A stretch of 64,000 bases of DNA from positions 388,762-452,761 of the forward strand of contig JAXIVH010000083.1 in assembly GCA_036785325.1 (NCBI GenBank). Direction: 5' to 3'. The first letter of the stretch is position 1. Each line of letters starts with the position of its first letter. Source of the stretch: Urophycis tenuis. Taxonomy: Eukaryota > Chordata > Actinopteri > Gadiformes > Phycidae. The notes under the pieces are model-generated. The model searched no databases. It saw nothing but the letters and a program-made list of their open reading frames with translations, and was not told the origin of the DNA. Positions 26,240-64,000 of this stretch are shown one piece after another. A program made the position numbers and the translations under genes.

Positions 26240-26300
26240 GCCGGGTCGTACCGTGCCTTGCTCAAAAGCCACGGCAGCCTGTTCCATTTCCGACGAGGCT

Positions 26301-26500
26301 NNNNNNNNNNNNNNNNNNNNNNNNNNNNNNNNNNNNNNNNNNNNNNNNNNNNNNNNNNNNNNNNNNNNNNNNNNNNNNNNNNNNNNNNNNNNNNNNNNNN
26401 NNNNNNNNNNNNNNNNNNNNNNNNNNNNNNNNNNNNNNNNNNNNNNNNNNNNNNNNNNNNNNNNNNNNNNNNNNNNNNNNNNNNNNNNNNNNNNNNNNNN
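26301..26500. other. assembly gap (200 N)
   Basis: Exactly 200 N. The plce1 coding pieces to its left are on the plus strand and those to its right on the minus strand, so the join across it is suspect. GC-rich DNA lies on the left side and a 30-C homopolymer on the right. Confidence 0.99.
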
Positions 26501-26597
26501 ATATCTCCCTCACTGTATGTTTGTGTACGTGTCTTTCTCTATCACTGTGTGTGGGTGTAAGTCTCCCTCTTACTCAGTGTATCTCTCTCTCTGTCTC

Positions 26598-26642
<45 letters not shown>

Positions 26643-26928
26643 ACATACCACCATTACATCACTGCCCCCACCTCTCTCTCTGCATTTCTAAACCCACACA
26701 CACATAAACACACATCCATTCACAAACACACATCCATTCACAAATACACATCCATCGTTGATACACTTTCACATCACAATTGACAACACACCAACGGGAG
26801 GAACTGTGTGTAAACAGATGACAGATGACTAATGTTGTAATTCACTATTGCATCGCAAGTGTCAAAACTAATACTACTAATAATACAACACTCAAAAAAA
26901 GGTTGTCACTCAAGAAGAAACCTGCCAG

Positions 26929-27013
<85 letters not shown>

Positions 27014-27939
27014 AGAAAGAGAAAGAGAAAGAAAGAGAAAGTGAAGAATGAATAGATGAGCATGGCGGGTCTTAGAGGGGGCACTGGCCTGTATCTGCAT
27101 TGTCCTCTGAAAGTCACTTTGTGTAACAGCATCTGTAAAACGACTCCATAGCAAATACACTGGTAACTAACTTTGTATTACCATTTCATTTCACTTCTTC
27201 ACTTAATTTGTTTTTATAAAATTGCATTATTTTCATGGATGAATACAAATCTAGTGTTGTCATAAAGAAACCATTATCATGATCAAAGTTTAGATAGCGA
27301 TGCAGAATCACTTTTAAGTTTTGCGATACAACACTGACACCTAGTGGCTACAATGTGATACTTCCTCTACAGAACAGGACACGGGTTTGATCCAACTGTT
27401 GGCCGAATCGTGGACGAGTTGTTCGGAGGGTGGGAGCAGCAGACCATCAGGGGGTCCCAGGCCACCAGGGTCCGATCCCTTTGAGAAGAAGGTGGTGGAG
27501 CACGCCTGCTGGTTGTACAATGTTTTCCACTCTTCCGCATTGTACACAGAAAACCCACTGCGAACGCAGATTATCAACAAACAAAAAAACACCAAGAAAA
27601 CGAAAAACTATGAGAGCCACATAAAGGTGTTCCCTCTGTAGCTCATGCTTCAGAGCTGCAGGGACGTCTCGCGTCTGGACCTGAATGTAAAGCACCTGTG
27701 CAGGGTAGCTCAGGTGTGTCCCCTTCCTCTCTCAAGAACACGCATGCACCTCAGGAGGCGTTTAACTTCTTCCTCGCGTCTGTCAAGGTCAGCCATCTTG
27801 GAGCCTAGTCTGTCAATCACAGGCCCTAATGTGGCCTCCTACTGAGGAAGACCTCGGTGGTTCTGCTATTCCAGACAAGTCGTTTGTGTTTAACAGTAAA
27901 AGCATGATACGTAGGGCAAATAAATGGACCACAACATTG
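26501..27939. other. right-block edge, non-coding and repeat-rich
   Basis: Contains a 30-C homopolymer (26599-26628), CA motifs with ACATCCATTCACAA repeats (26695-26755) and a GA tract (26935-27010). The stretch 27340-27640, preceding the LINE relic, may belong to it but is not recognisable. Confidence 0.75.
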
Positions 27940-28607
27940 ATGTCTTTGCAGTGGATCCAAAATGCTGCAGCACGCCTTGTGTTCAACCGACACAAATTTT
28001 CCCACGTGACCCCCCTCTTCCAAGACCTCCAATGGCTTTCTGTAGTGGCTCGCATCAAATTCAAGATGATGGTACTGGCCTAGAAAGCCGTTAATGGAAC
28101 TGCCCCTACCTATCTCCAAGGGTTAGTGAAACCCCATGCCCCTGTTTGAGCACTCCTTTCAACTACCTCAGCTGGTCGACTGGTTCCTCCATCACTAAAA
28201 GGAGGAAAAGGTTGGATGGCGGAATCACAACTCTTCTCTGTTTTGGCACCGCAGTGGTGGAACGAGTTCCCTGCCAATGTCAGGACTGCAGAGTCACTCC
28301 CCATCTTCCAGAAGAGACTCAAGACCCACTTGTTCAGAGTTCACCTGAACTCTGCATAACCCTACCCTCAAGCTCTTATTTGTTGTACGTCTTGGCACTT
28401 TATAATTGCTCTTTGTAACTTGGCACTTAGCCAGAGATGATGTATACTAGCAATGGTTAACCTAGCAATTGAAATGTTTGAAACTTGTGCTGGTGACTTT
28501 CTTACTGTATTAGCAGCAATTAAATGTTTCACCTTCTTCTGACAAATGTACTTATTGTAAGTCGCTTTGGATAAAAGCGTCTGCTAAATGCCCTAAATGT
28601 AAACGTA
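27940..28607 (+). mobile_element. 5'-truncated LINE relic (RT C-terminus and 3' UTR)
   Basis: Translation gives LQWIQNAAARLVFNRHKF, TPLFQDLQWLSVVARIKFK and, after an in-frame TAG, NGTAPTYLQGLVKP. A WWNEFPANVRTAESLPIFQK-like block follows (frame shifted), ending in the tail GTAAGTCGCTTTGGATAAAA. This is the conserved C-terminal block of a CR1/L2/Rex-like LINE, broken by stops and frameshifts. Confidence 0.75.
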
Positions 28608-31399
28608 GAGTTATTGAAATTATTCAACAATTTCATAATAGTTTTTCCATTTTCCCATGCCAGTGACACAGTATTTGTATTCTATGAACCTAAAAGGGGG
28701 ACCGACAATTAGTTATTTCCCAACATAAGCGAGACAAAAGCCCTCATCTGGTCTGTAACGTCAACAACGTTTTCCCATAAACGTTTTCAGAATTGCACCA
28801 ATGGTGAATGCAAATCCTGCACCAAAGACCGCAATTGAAGCAGAATTCTGCTATATTTGGGATGAAAATTTAGTGGTAGGTGGAAAGTTGAGGATGTACG
28901 GACATGTGCTGAAAATATTCTACATTAAATGTCTTTTTTGAAATGATCTCTTAATGCAATCCCAAAGTGCAAACCAGTTTTAAACCCAGCAGAGTAATAC
29001 CACCTTTATGATAACAAATGGATTCTCAATCAGCAATGAAACAACAAGGATAAGGACAATAGATGTATTTAATGTGAACTCTCTCTTTACAGGCACGACA
29101 GCATTGGCTGATTATCAATCATTTAAATAATTCAAGTAAATAGAGACGTGAAACGCACAACATGAAGCATGTTGGGCAACACAACAATGACATACACTTT
29201 TAAAAGACATGTGCGACAACACAACCGATTCCTAACTTCCATCCAAACGTGTCGTCATCATCTTCCTACATTTACAAACACAGCGGATGGCAGAACCCTG
29301 TCCCGCAGAACAAAGAGAACCGCTAATGCCAACACTTAAAAAGTACAAATTATTATTTACACAACTGAACAAATATAACATTTTAGTGTCATTGTAGAGG
29401 AGGGATTTCCCTCTTGCCTATGCAAATAAATTAAGAAAACAATTCAACACACTTTGAGACTGTCACAGACACGCCACACACACAAACACACATATATACA
29501 CACACACAAACACACACACGCACACACACGCAAACACGCACACACACACACATACAACACACACACACAACAGATAAACAGCCAACCAGGGCGTGTCATT
29601 CGATAAATAATTCTACACACATGTATCTCAGTTTTAACACAGTTCCAACACGTTTAAGAAAGGTAACATTCACAAGTTAGAGCTAAAAACCATACTGGGC
29701 ATTGAAACTACACGTCATTTAACAACCTCTGTTATTTACAGCACAAAGGGCAAGCAACAAACAGGAGTGAGGCTTGAATATCGAAGCTCTACATCCAGAA
29801 GTCTTGTTTGAAACTACCAGGCTACCCGGGGATCGACTAGGACAGAAAGAAAACATTAAAGACATTGTAAAGACAACTGAGCGCACTTCGACCCCAAGAT
29901 AAAACTCCTAATGTGTACATAAAATTCTACAGCAAGGTTTTGTCTGAACTCCATTTATATGTTCGGCTCAGGACTGATTTCCTGTCTGTCTCCGTCAGTT
30001 ACCCTGGATAAAAATATAAATATTTACAACAAACTTAACAGGACTAAAGTAATAATTTAATTTGTGAAGCCCCTATAAAATAGATACAATAGCATTTTTG
30101 AAATTAAAGTATATAAAAGTACCTTTATATGAAACTCAAATCTATCTGCACTAAACTAAGCACTAGCCTACAGATAGGGAAGGAAATGTAACTTATTATT
30201 GGATATCAGCTTTAAATCAGGCTAAAATAAGTTTAGCCAACATTGACAACAAGGACTTTAGCATTAGTATCTTCAGTTCAGTTGTCGGGGTTAGCTTCAC
30301 ATCGAGGTCATGCTAACGCTACAATTCTATGACAGACATTTCATGACGTAAACTGGGAGATGGGGACAAAAAAAATGTTTTTAAGTCAACATGACCCTTT
30401 AATCATTCTTAACACTTTGAGATTTCTGATGGCTATTCTATATTTTCAATTTTAGGCCTAAATAAATTTTTAAAAAAGTATACTGCCCCTCAAAAAATTT
30501 TTTTTTTTTAATTATGGGACATAATCAGAAACAGTTTGTAAGGGATAATTAAAAAATGTATATTATTTCTTGAAAAGAGACCCAGAGACATCTGATTGGA
30601 AAATACTAAAATCAATGGTTTGTCTTTAAAAGGATGGTGCGTGTGACCTTTAATGTTACTCCCTTGATCAAATGTTTTTGGGGCAGACAGCGTAGTCAGG
30701 TCTTTTTCTGTCGAGTGAGAGGGAAAAAGGTTACATCACTGATCAGTGAACAGCTCTGGGATTACTTGCTTTTTTCATATATTATTTAAATTATATATTA
30801 CTTCATAGAAATTATTTCAAAGATATAAAGTAAAGAAACACCATGTAGCCCTTCTACATGAATCAAAAGCTGCCCAATGTACTAACACACTCACAGTACA
30901 GCAAAACATTGTCAACAATTTCCCTCAACCTTGTCACTTTTCAAAATCCCCATATACCTAAAATACCTAACTCATACACATTCGATACCTAAGGTTTGAG
31001 TGTAGTCCTTTTCCTATCCTGTGTGTGTCATTTACTGCAATAGGAATGGCCATAGTTCCTGTATAGAGCTTTTCTGTTACCTAACTATAGGCCTTCATCA
31101 TGACCTGCCTTGTCTCGTATTTAGGGGTCATCTGACGAATTCACTCGGAGATAGAAAAGTCAGAAACCCATTCATAATTTCATCGTGGCTAAGAAAAAAC
31201 ATTGACGGGTCTGATGGATAACGCCCCCTTCATTACGAAGAAACAGCCTCTTCTGATTTAGCGTTTGTCTAAATCACGTCCCTGATGATGAAAACAATAA
31301 ATAAATAAAGAGCTGCGGGTGAACCGTGTCGAAGCAAACCCGGATGCAGCCCATCGGCATCTCCACCGCGGCTTCCAACCCGCCTGGCAGCTGCGGGGC
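28608..31399. other. AT-rich non-coding DNA
   Basis: 2.8 kb with no credible ORF or recognisable repeat, apart from CA-rich tracts at 29475-29575. It could hold a 3' UTR of plce1 or a neighbouring gene; I cannot show it. Confidence 0.65.
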
Positions 31400-31720
31400 A
31401 TCTGATTGGCTGGAGCACCTGTTCGTCGACCGACCAAACAACAGACAACAACCAGGCTCGAGCCAAACCCCAGTCCATCCGACCAATAGGGTTTGGGCGG
31501 GACCCTTGCACGGCACTAAGCCTGCTTCTGGGGCCGGACCGCATCCTCCAAGCGCCCTCAAAACAAACGACTCAAGTCGCTTTCACTGGAGGAGTGGCTT
31601 TCAAGAAATCCCCGACCAACGCACAAACTCGTAGATTCGGGGGAGGGGGGGGATAAACCTGTCCTTTGGGGCCGAGTCAAGGCAACGAGTCCTTCCTACA
31701 CACTGCGTTGATGACGTCAT
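31400..31720. promoter_or_regulatory. promoter-like patch: two CCAAT boxes, GC box, CRE
   Basis: A GC-richer island between AT-rich flanks. It contains GATTGGC (31404-31410, inverted CCAAT), CCAAT (31483-31487), GGGCGGG (31495-31501) and a full cAMP-response palindrome TGACGTCA (31712-31719). It lies about 1.8 kb past the plce1 stop codon. No transcript direction can be assigned and no core promoter is evident. Confidence 0.35.
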
Positions 31721-31955
31721 CTGTTATCACTGTAATGATCTCTTCTCTTGGTTTCATTTGTGGATCTTCCAGTTGCGCAGAAGGTACAGCTTCCAGGTCT
31801 GAAGGGCGAGAGAGGAGGTGGAGGTGTAGTCTCGTCTGGGCTGGGGTCGGGGCGCCCCGGGCGATGTCAGGAGGATCCTTCCTGCCCCCACCTTGCCCTC
31901 TGACACCCAGGCCTTCAGCCCCGCAGACAGACACCCTGCACAGGGAGAGGGGCGG
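31677..31955 (-). other. possible orphan terminal exon, product unknown
   Basis: The minus strand has an acceptor-like CTCCCTGTGCAG at about 31942-31953. It is followed by an open frame whose later part (LEAVPSAQLEDPQMKPREEI, ITDDVINAVCRKDSLP, then stop) is not low complexity. A second frame is also open to ...LLRNWKIHK. I recognise neither. It may be part of another gene, an alternative plce1 3' end, or chance. Confidence 0.2.
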
Positions 31956-32685
31956 CTTAGCCAATTAACCAATTAACACATTTCAACAGTTTTCAACAGT
32001 TCAACATAAACAATAAACACATTCACAAACACATTGACGAATCATGTAACTGATTAACAAATTGATCCACTGTTCAACATAACCAATTAACAACATAACA
32101 AAATAACCGGTAAACACATTATTCAACCATTGAACCAACACACAGGTAAGGTAGAGAAACGTTGTCAAAAGAGAGTAAAACGAAAACTCAACAAAATCAC
32201 TCAAAATCACAGCAAAACTAGGGTTTGGGGTGTTATAAATCAATTAACGTCACCAATACAAACACAACAAAATGCAGATGATCAATAGTCAGTATCTATC
32301 ACTGCAACACAACACTGAATACATGCTCACTCACCGTCAATCAAACATGCAAAGTAGAGACAAACTTCAGGGCTGCTATAACAGCTATTTATATTTATAT
32401 TTATCTATATAGCTAACCTAATGAAAACCTACACTGCACCATTTAATATAGGTTGGTGTTATAATATAACACATGCCACTGTATAACGTAACACCAAACT
32501 AAATGTAATAGAGATTAAGATGCAAAACTGTTGGTTTGAACTGGCATCTCCAACATGGAGATGCAAATAAATCCGTTCTCTCAAACACTAATTCAATGGA
32601 AAACCATAGTGGGGAAACAAGCCTTTGTGGTTTTTAATATTCAATGAATGTTGACGCTATTGCAATGTTAAAATGATGGCAATTC

Positions 32686-32729
32686 TACCAAATATACATG
32701 ACGAGATCACTCATCATGTATATTTGGTA
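32686..32729. repeat. perfect 16-bp inverted repeat (hairpin)
   Basis: TACCAAATATACATGA and its exact complement (32714-32729) are separated by 12 nt. The stem is AT-rich, with no T tract typical of a terminator. Possibly a small palindromic transposon remnant. Confidence 0.85.
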
Positions 32730-32897
32730 TATTCGTCGACACTAAATCTCTATTGAAGCCGAAAGCAACTGAGGGTTGGTGAAGCTGTGGCAGTATGTGA
32801 CATGGTAGTTTTGCTTTGAAAGTAATTATCTGAATTTGTGTTATGAAATAACCGTTTTAGAAATGAATGTATAGATTTCATATATATAAAATATATA

Positions 32898-32903
32898 TTT
32901 ATT
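32898..32903 (-). promoter_or_regulatory. candidate plce1 polyadenylation signal
   Basis: AATAAA on the minus strand about 610 nt past the plce1 stop codon. It lies in an AT-rich tract (32876-32951), so a chance match is quite possible. I saw no better hexamer nearer the stop. Confidence 0.3.
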
Positions 32904-33514
32904 TCATATATATATATATATATTATACATATTTCAAATATATATAAAAAAGAACCGAGTCAATATATAAAAGAACGACATTGACTCATTTTCTGCACCA
33001 ATGTAATTAATAACATCCAGTAAGGAACTCTAAGTATTAGATGAGATAGGGTAAGGGTTAGTTTAGCTTAGGTAAAGGTATGTGGTTTACTGACCATCAA
33101 TGCCATCAGCAAAGTATAAGCTTAATTGAACCAGTTACGACAAGGATTTGTTATTTTCCCCAACCCTAACCAATCCCATCATTCAACCATATACCTAAAC
33201 TTAAATTAAGTTAAGGCAAGGTCTTGTTATTTTTAAGGACAAAACCCTTACCTAAACTTAACCTTCACTTAATTAACCATATACCTTAACCAAAGGTAAA
33301 GTAAGGGAAAAAAAACATTACGGTTAAGGTTTGGTATGTTTAAGGACCAATCACTTATCACTTAACTTACCTTAAGGAAATGTTAAGGGATATGGTTGAG
33401 TTAAGGGTGTGGTATGTCTAAGCGCATGGGGTCTGACCAGTGTTAAGCGGTGTTAAAGGGGCACTGTACCTCTGTTGCCTTGTTCATGCACAGACAGCAG
33501 GGGGAGCCAGAGTC

Positions 33515-61304
<27,790 letters not shown>

Positions 61305-61369
61305 CTGGAGGGAGGGAGGGATTCAGAAAGGGCAGAGAGAGACGGGTGAAGGATGAGAGAGACAGGAGA

Positions 61370-61374
<5 letters not shown>

Positions 61375-61456
<82 letters not shown>
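61375..61456. repeat. (GA)n polypurine tract
   Basis: 82 bp of GA within a purine-rich stretch from 61305. It lies just upstream of exon R1, so the coding strand carries a long CT polypyrimidine tract before the acceptor. Confidence 0.95.
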
Positions 61457-61462
<6 letters not shown>

Positions 61463-63051
61463 GAAGGGAGGAAGGGAGAGAGGTGGGTTTAGAAGCTAGT
61501 CGTCCAGGGCCGTTCTACTTACTCAGAGGAGCACCCATGCGTTCCTCATGGAGGTGCCAGCACAATACACACACACACACACACACCTCTGGTGTCAAAC
61601 CCATTCCACCGCGGAAAAACAATCCACTCCACGTTTTACTCTCCAGCCACACGCCATGAATGACAGGCGCGTTGGAGAGCCATCAGGGTTAACGAGCTCG
61701 TCCGCCCACTCACACGGTCTCATTCACAAACGCTGGGCCAGACAGTTACTGGATGCTGGACCGTCTTCCTGCTCCACAGATCCCAGTCAGCCAAGCAGAG
61801 GTTAGAGGCGTTTCCTCCCACAAGGACGACGTGTTTACGAGATGGAGCGGGGGGGGGGGGGGGGGGGGGGGCCGAGCCATAAACACCACGCTTCATAAAC
61901 ACAAACAACAGTTTGCAAAGCGGTTTGCAGCTTCTGCGTTTGAACTTACATTTGGTTAGTTTTTGTTTAGTTTCCCCACCTCGATTGATACGTGGCCTTC
62001 CATAATAAGTAGTTCGAGTAATTTGTTTCCAACTTGCAGGTTAAAGTACTTTAAGTACTCATAGTTGTTACTATTTACACTGTGGAGCTGGGTTAGTCAT
62101 GCCTCAAAATACTGATTCATTGCCAACAAATGCAAGATTCCAACTGTTCTTTAAGTGTTAGTGAACATCTCCTGTGTTGCCTCAAGACCACTTACAAGAC
62201 TCGACAGGGTTCTGGGGCTACCTTGACAGAGCGTGAACTACGATGAGGAGGAGGAGGAGGAGGAGGGGAGGAAGAGGAGAAAGCAGGATGTGAGAGAGGT
62301 GCAGGACGTTAAAGGATGATCAGTGCCCAGCCAAAGGGTTCTGGGTTCGATCCCCCCCCCCCCGTGTCCTCGGACGACCTCGTTGATGACACCCCGCCAC
62401 TGTTAAAGCAACCCCACCGGCTAAAGCGAACCAGCACAACACATGAGCGATGGATCCAAAATGGCGCTGTCCGCAGAGCAGCGGAGGCGCTGAGATCTAA
62501 CAGGACTCTGAATGTTTCCTGTCCCGACAGGAAAGCCCGGGCAGGGTATGTGTTGTTTCTCCAGGTTGTTTATTTAAACCACCACTTCCTGAGGATAACA
62601 GTCTGAGAATGTATTCCTGTATTAATCCATTCACTTGTGTCTCGTGAAGGGTAATTGGGGGTAGCCGTGCAAAGATCCACCGCGGACGGGAACACGAGGC
62701 GTCCCGGGCTGCCATGAACAACCTATCACGGAAATTCAGATGGAAAGAAACGCGTGGAGCCAAATAATAGCAGCCATCTCGGTGTCCATCTTGGATCCAA
62801 TATCAAATTGCAATGGAAATATGTCGGATTAATAAAATATGTTGTATGGGCTGACCAGGCACCCGTGTGTGAGTATCTATATTTTAGAATGAGAAGCCCT
62901 TATTAAAATAAAATCAAAAGTGAAATGAATTTTGCATTCATAAAAAGGATGCTTTTGTGCATAGCTGGCCTGGACCCATTGATGCACACAGCTGGCACCA
63001 CGATTCACTTTTGATCTCTCTCTGTAGTAAAATTGTATTTTTCTTGTATTC
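61457..63051 (-). other. plce1 intron upstream of exon R1, non-coding
   Basis: No CDC25-domain coding similarity found. It holds a G run (61850-61870), a GAG repeat (62243-62266), the SINE-like fragment at 62.33 kb and otherwise unique DNA. Confidence 0.7.
62322..62375 (+). mobile_element. possible SINE fragment (B-box-like)
   Basis: AAAGGGTTCTGGGTTCGATC followed by a C run resembles a tRNA-SINE B-box segment. Short and isolated. Confidence 0.35.
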
Positions 63052-63497
63052 GGGTGGCTAGACATCCAATCAACACACATCACATTTTGTTCACTACTGT
63101 TCACTACTGTAGCTGGGTGGCTAGACATCCAATCAACACACATCACATTTTGTTCACTACTGTTCACTGTAGTTGGGTGGCTAGACATCCAATCAACACA
63201 CATCACTTTTTGTTCACTACTGTTCAGTACTGTAGCTGGGTGGCTAGACATCCAATCAACACACATCACATTTTGTTCACTACTGTTCACTGTAGTTGGG
63301 TGGCTAGACATCCAATCAACACACATCACTTTTTGTTCACTACTGTTCAGTACTGTAGCTGGGTGGCTAGACATCCAATCAACACACATCCCATTTTGTT
63401 CACTACTGTTCACTACTGTAGCTGGGTGGCTAGACATCCAATCAACACACATCACATTTCGTTCACTACTGTTCACTACTGTAGCTGGGTGGCTGGG
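63052..63497 (+). repeat. tandem repeat with alternating 63- and 60-bp units
   Basis: About seven copies of GGGTGGCTAGACATCCAATC, AACACACATCACATTTTGTT, CACTACTGTTCACTACTGTA, GCT. Several copies lack one CTA triplet and have AGTT. Both unit lengths are multiples of three, so ORFs of 150-200 codons arise on both strands by construction. Confidence 0.95.
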
Positions 63498-64000
63498 TAA
63501 CCAAACAACTCACAGCCACACACACCAATTCAGCGCTGACCGTTTGGCTCCAGATTGCAATCGCAGGGCAAACAAGGAGTCACGCTCAGTTTGATAGAAA
63601 GCCACAAGACTCAACAAGACTCAACAGAGCAATTTATTTTGTTACCGGTACTCAGGGGAGGTGGGTGGGGGGCAACGACAATCCATTATACGTTGCGTTC
63701 ATGCAGCGTCAGGATAATCCGAAAAATGACTTTCACCAGCTGGGAAATGAAATGCGGCCTCGAGTCGGAAAACAACTCTGGGAAGTTGGCGAGAAGGTCG
63801 GAACACGGGCTGCGACGTCATACGCACGCAGAAGCATGGCGGACAAAAGCACCAGATACACTGTGAAGGGCTACTGAGCTAGCGGGAGCCTATGTGACTG
63901 CCGATGTTCATGGGCGGTAACAGATAAAACAGAAAACAGAAAAAAGTGAAATCCGAACTCTCCATTTTAAAACGAGTTGCTCAGTCGGTGGTTCCAGAAT
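63498..64000. other. non-coding right end of window
   Basis: No gene recognised. AAATGACTTTCACCAGCTGG and GTCGGAACACGGGCTGCGAC suggest a dispersed fish repeat, but no boundaries are visible. Confidence 0.55.

Larger units (their letters stand above)
31956..33514. other. AT-rich DNA downstream of the plce1 stop
   Basis: Probable plce1 3' UTR and flank. It includes a perfect 16-bp hairpin at 32686-32729, a TATATA tract (32876-32951), and from 33040 to 33430 a degenerate set of TTAAGG/CCTTAA and GGTAAAG motifs on both strands. Confidence 0.6.

Overview
The window is genomic DNA of a vertebrate, almost certainly a bony fish. It holds a vertebrate-type multi-exon gene with GT/AG introns, a full-length L2-like LINE, tRNA-derived SINEs with the teleost-style tail around GCTTTGGATAAAAGCGTC, and hAT and pogo/Tigger remnants. 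CA, GA and mononucleotide-G microsatellites are very dense. There are no prokaryotic features. A 200-bp run of N (26301-26500) divides the window into two sequence blocks.

The only host gene I can identify is phospholipase C epsilon (plce1), and it appears in two pieces of opposite orientation. On the left block, three plus-strand exons (13358-14062, 15293-15772, 16333-16551) encode a 468-residue N-terminal part. On the right block, 29 minus-strand exons between 61304 and 33515 encode the last 1519 residues with consistent phases and no disabling change. These cover the region after the CDC25 domain, EF hands, catalytic X and Y halves, C2, RA1, RA2 and the stop codon. The middle of the protein, including the CDC25/RasGEF domain, is absent. 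Turning the right block round would put all the pieces in order, so the simplest reading is a scaffolding inversion at the N gap. The missing exons should then lie beyond 64000 on the minus strand.

Left block: 1-3740 is non-coding with microsatellites. 3740-7820 is an L2-like non-LTR retrotransposon with an intact 1119-codon ORF (endonuclease plus reverse transcriptase). 9845-10229 is a hAT-type MITE with an 8-bp target duplication. 13.3-16.6 kb holds the plce1 5' exons. 16.6-26.3 kb is repeat-rich intron.

Right block: 26.5-33.5 kb lies downstream of plce1. It holds a broken LINE 3' end, AT-rich DNA, and a promoter-like patch with a possible orphan exon at 31.4-31.96 kb. From 33.5 to 61.3 kb is plce1, whose introns carry many minisatellites (15, 20, 34, 41, 45 and 48 bp units), SINEs and a pogo-like remnant. 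From 61.3 to 64 kb is further intron with a 63/60-bp tandem repeat.

I saw no new multi-gene system. The most useful observations are the split plce1, a fish-specific glutamine-rich insert in its X-Y linker, an intronic minisatellite that stays in frame with an EF-hand exon, and long homopolymer C/G tracts lying at plce1 splice sites.
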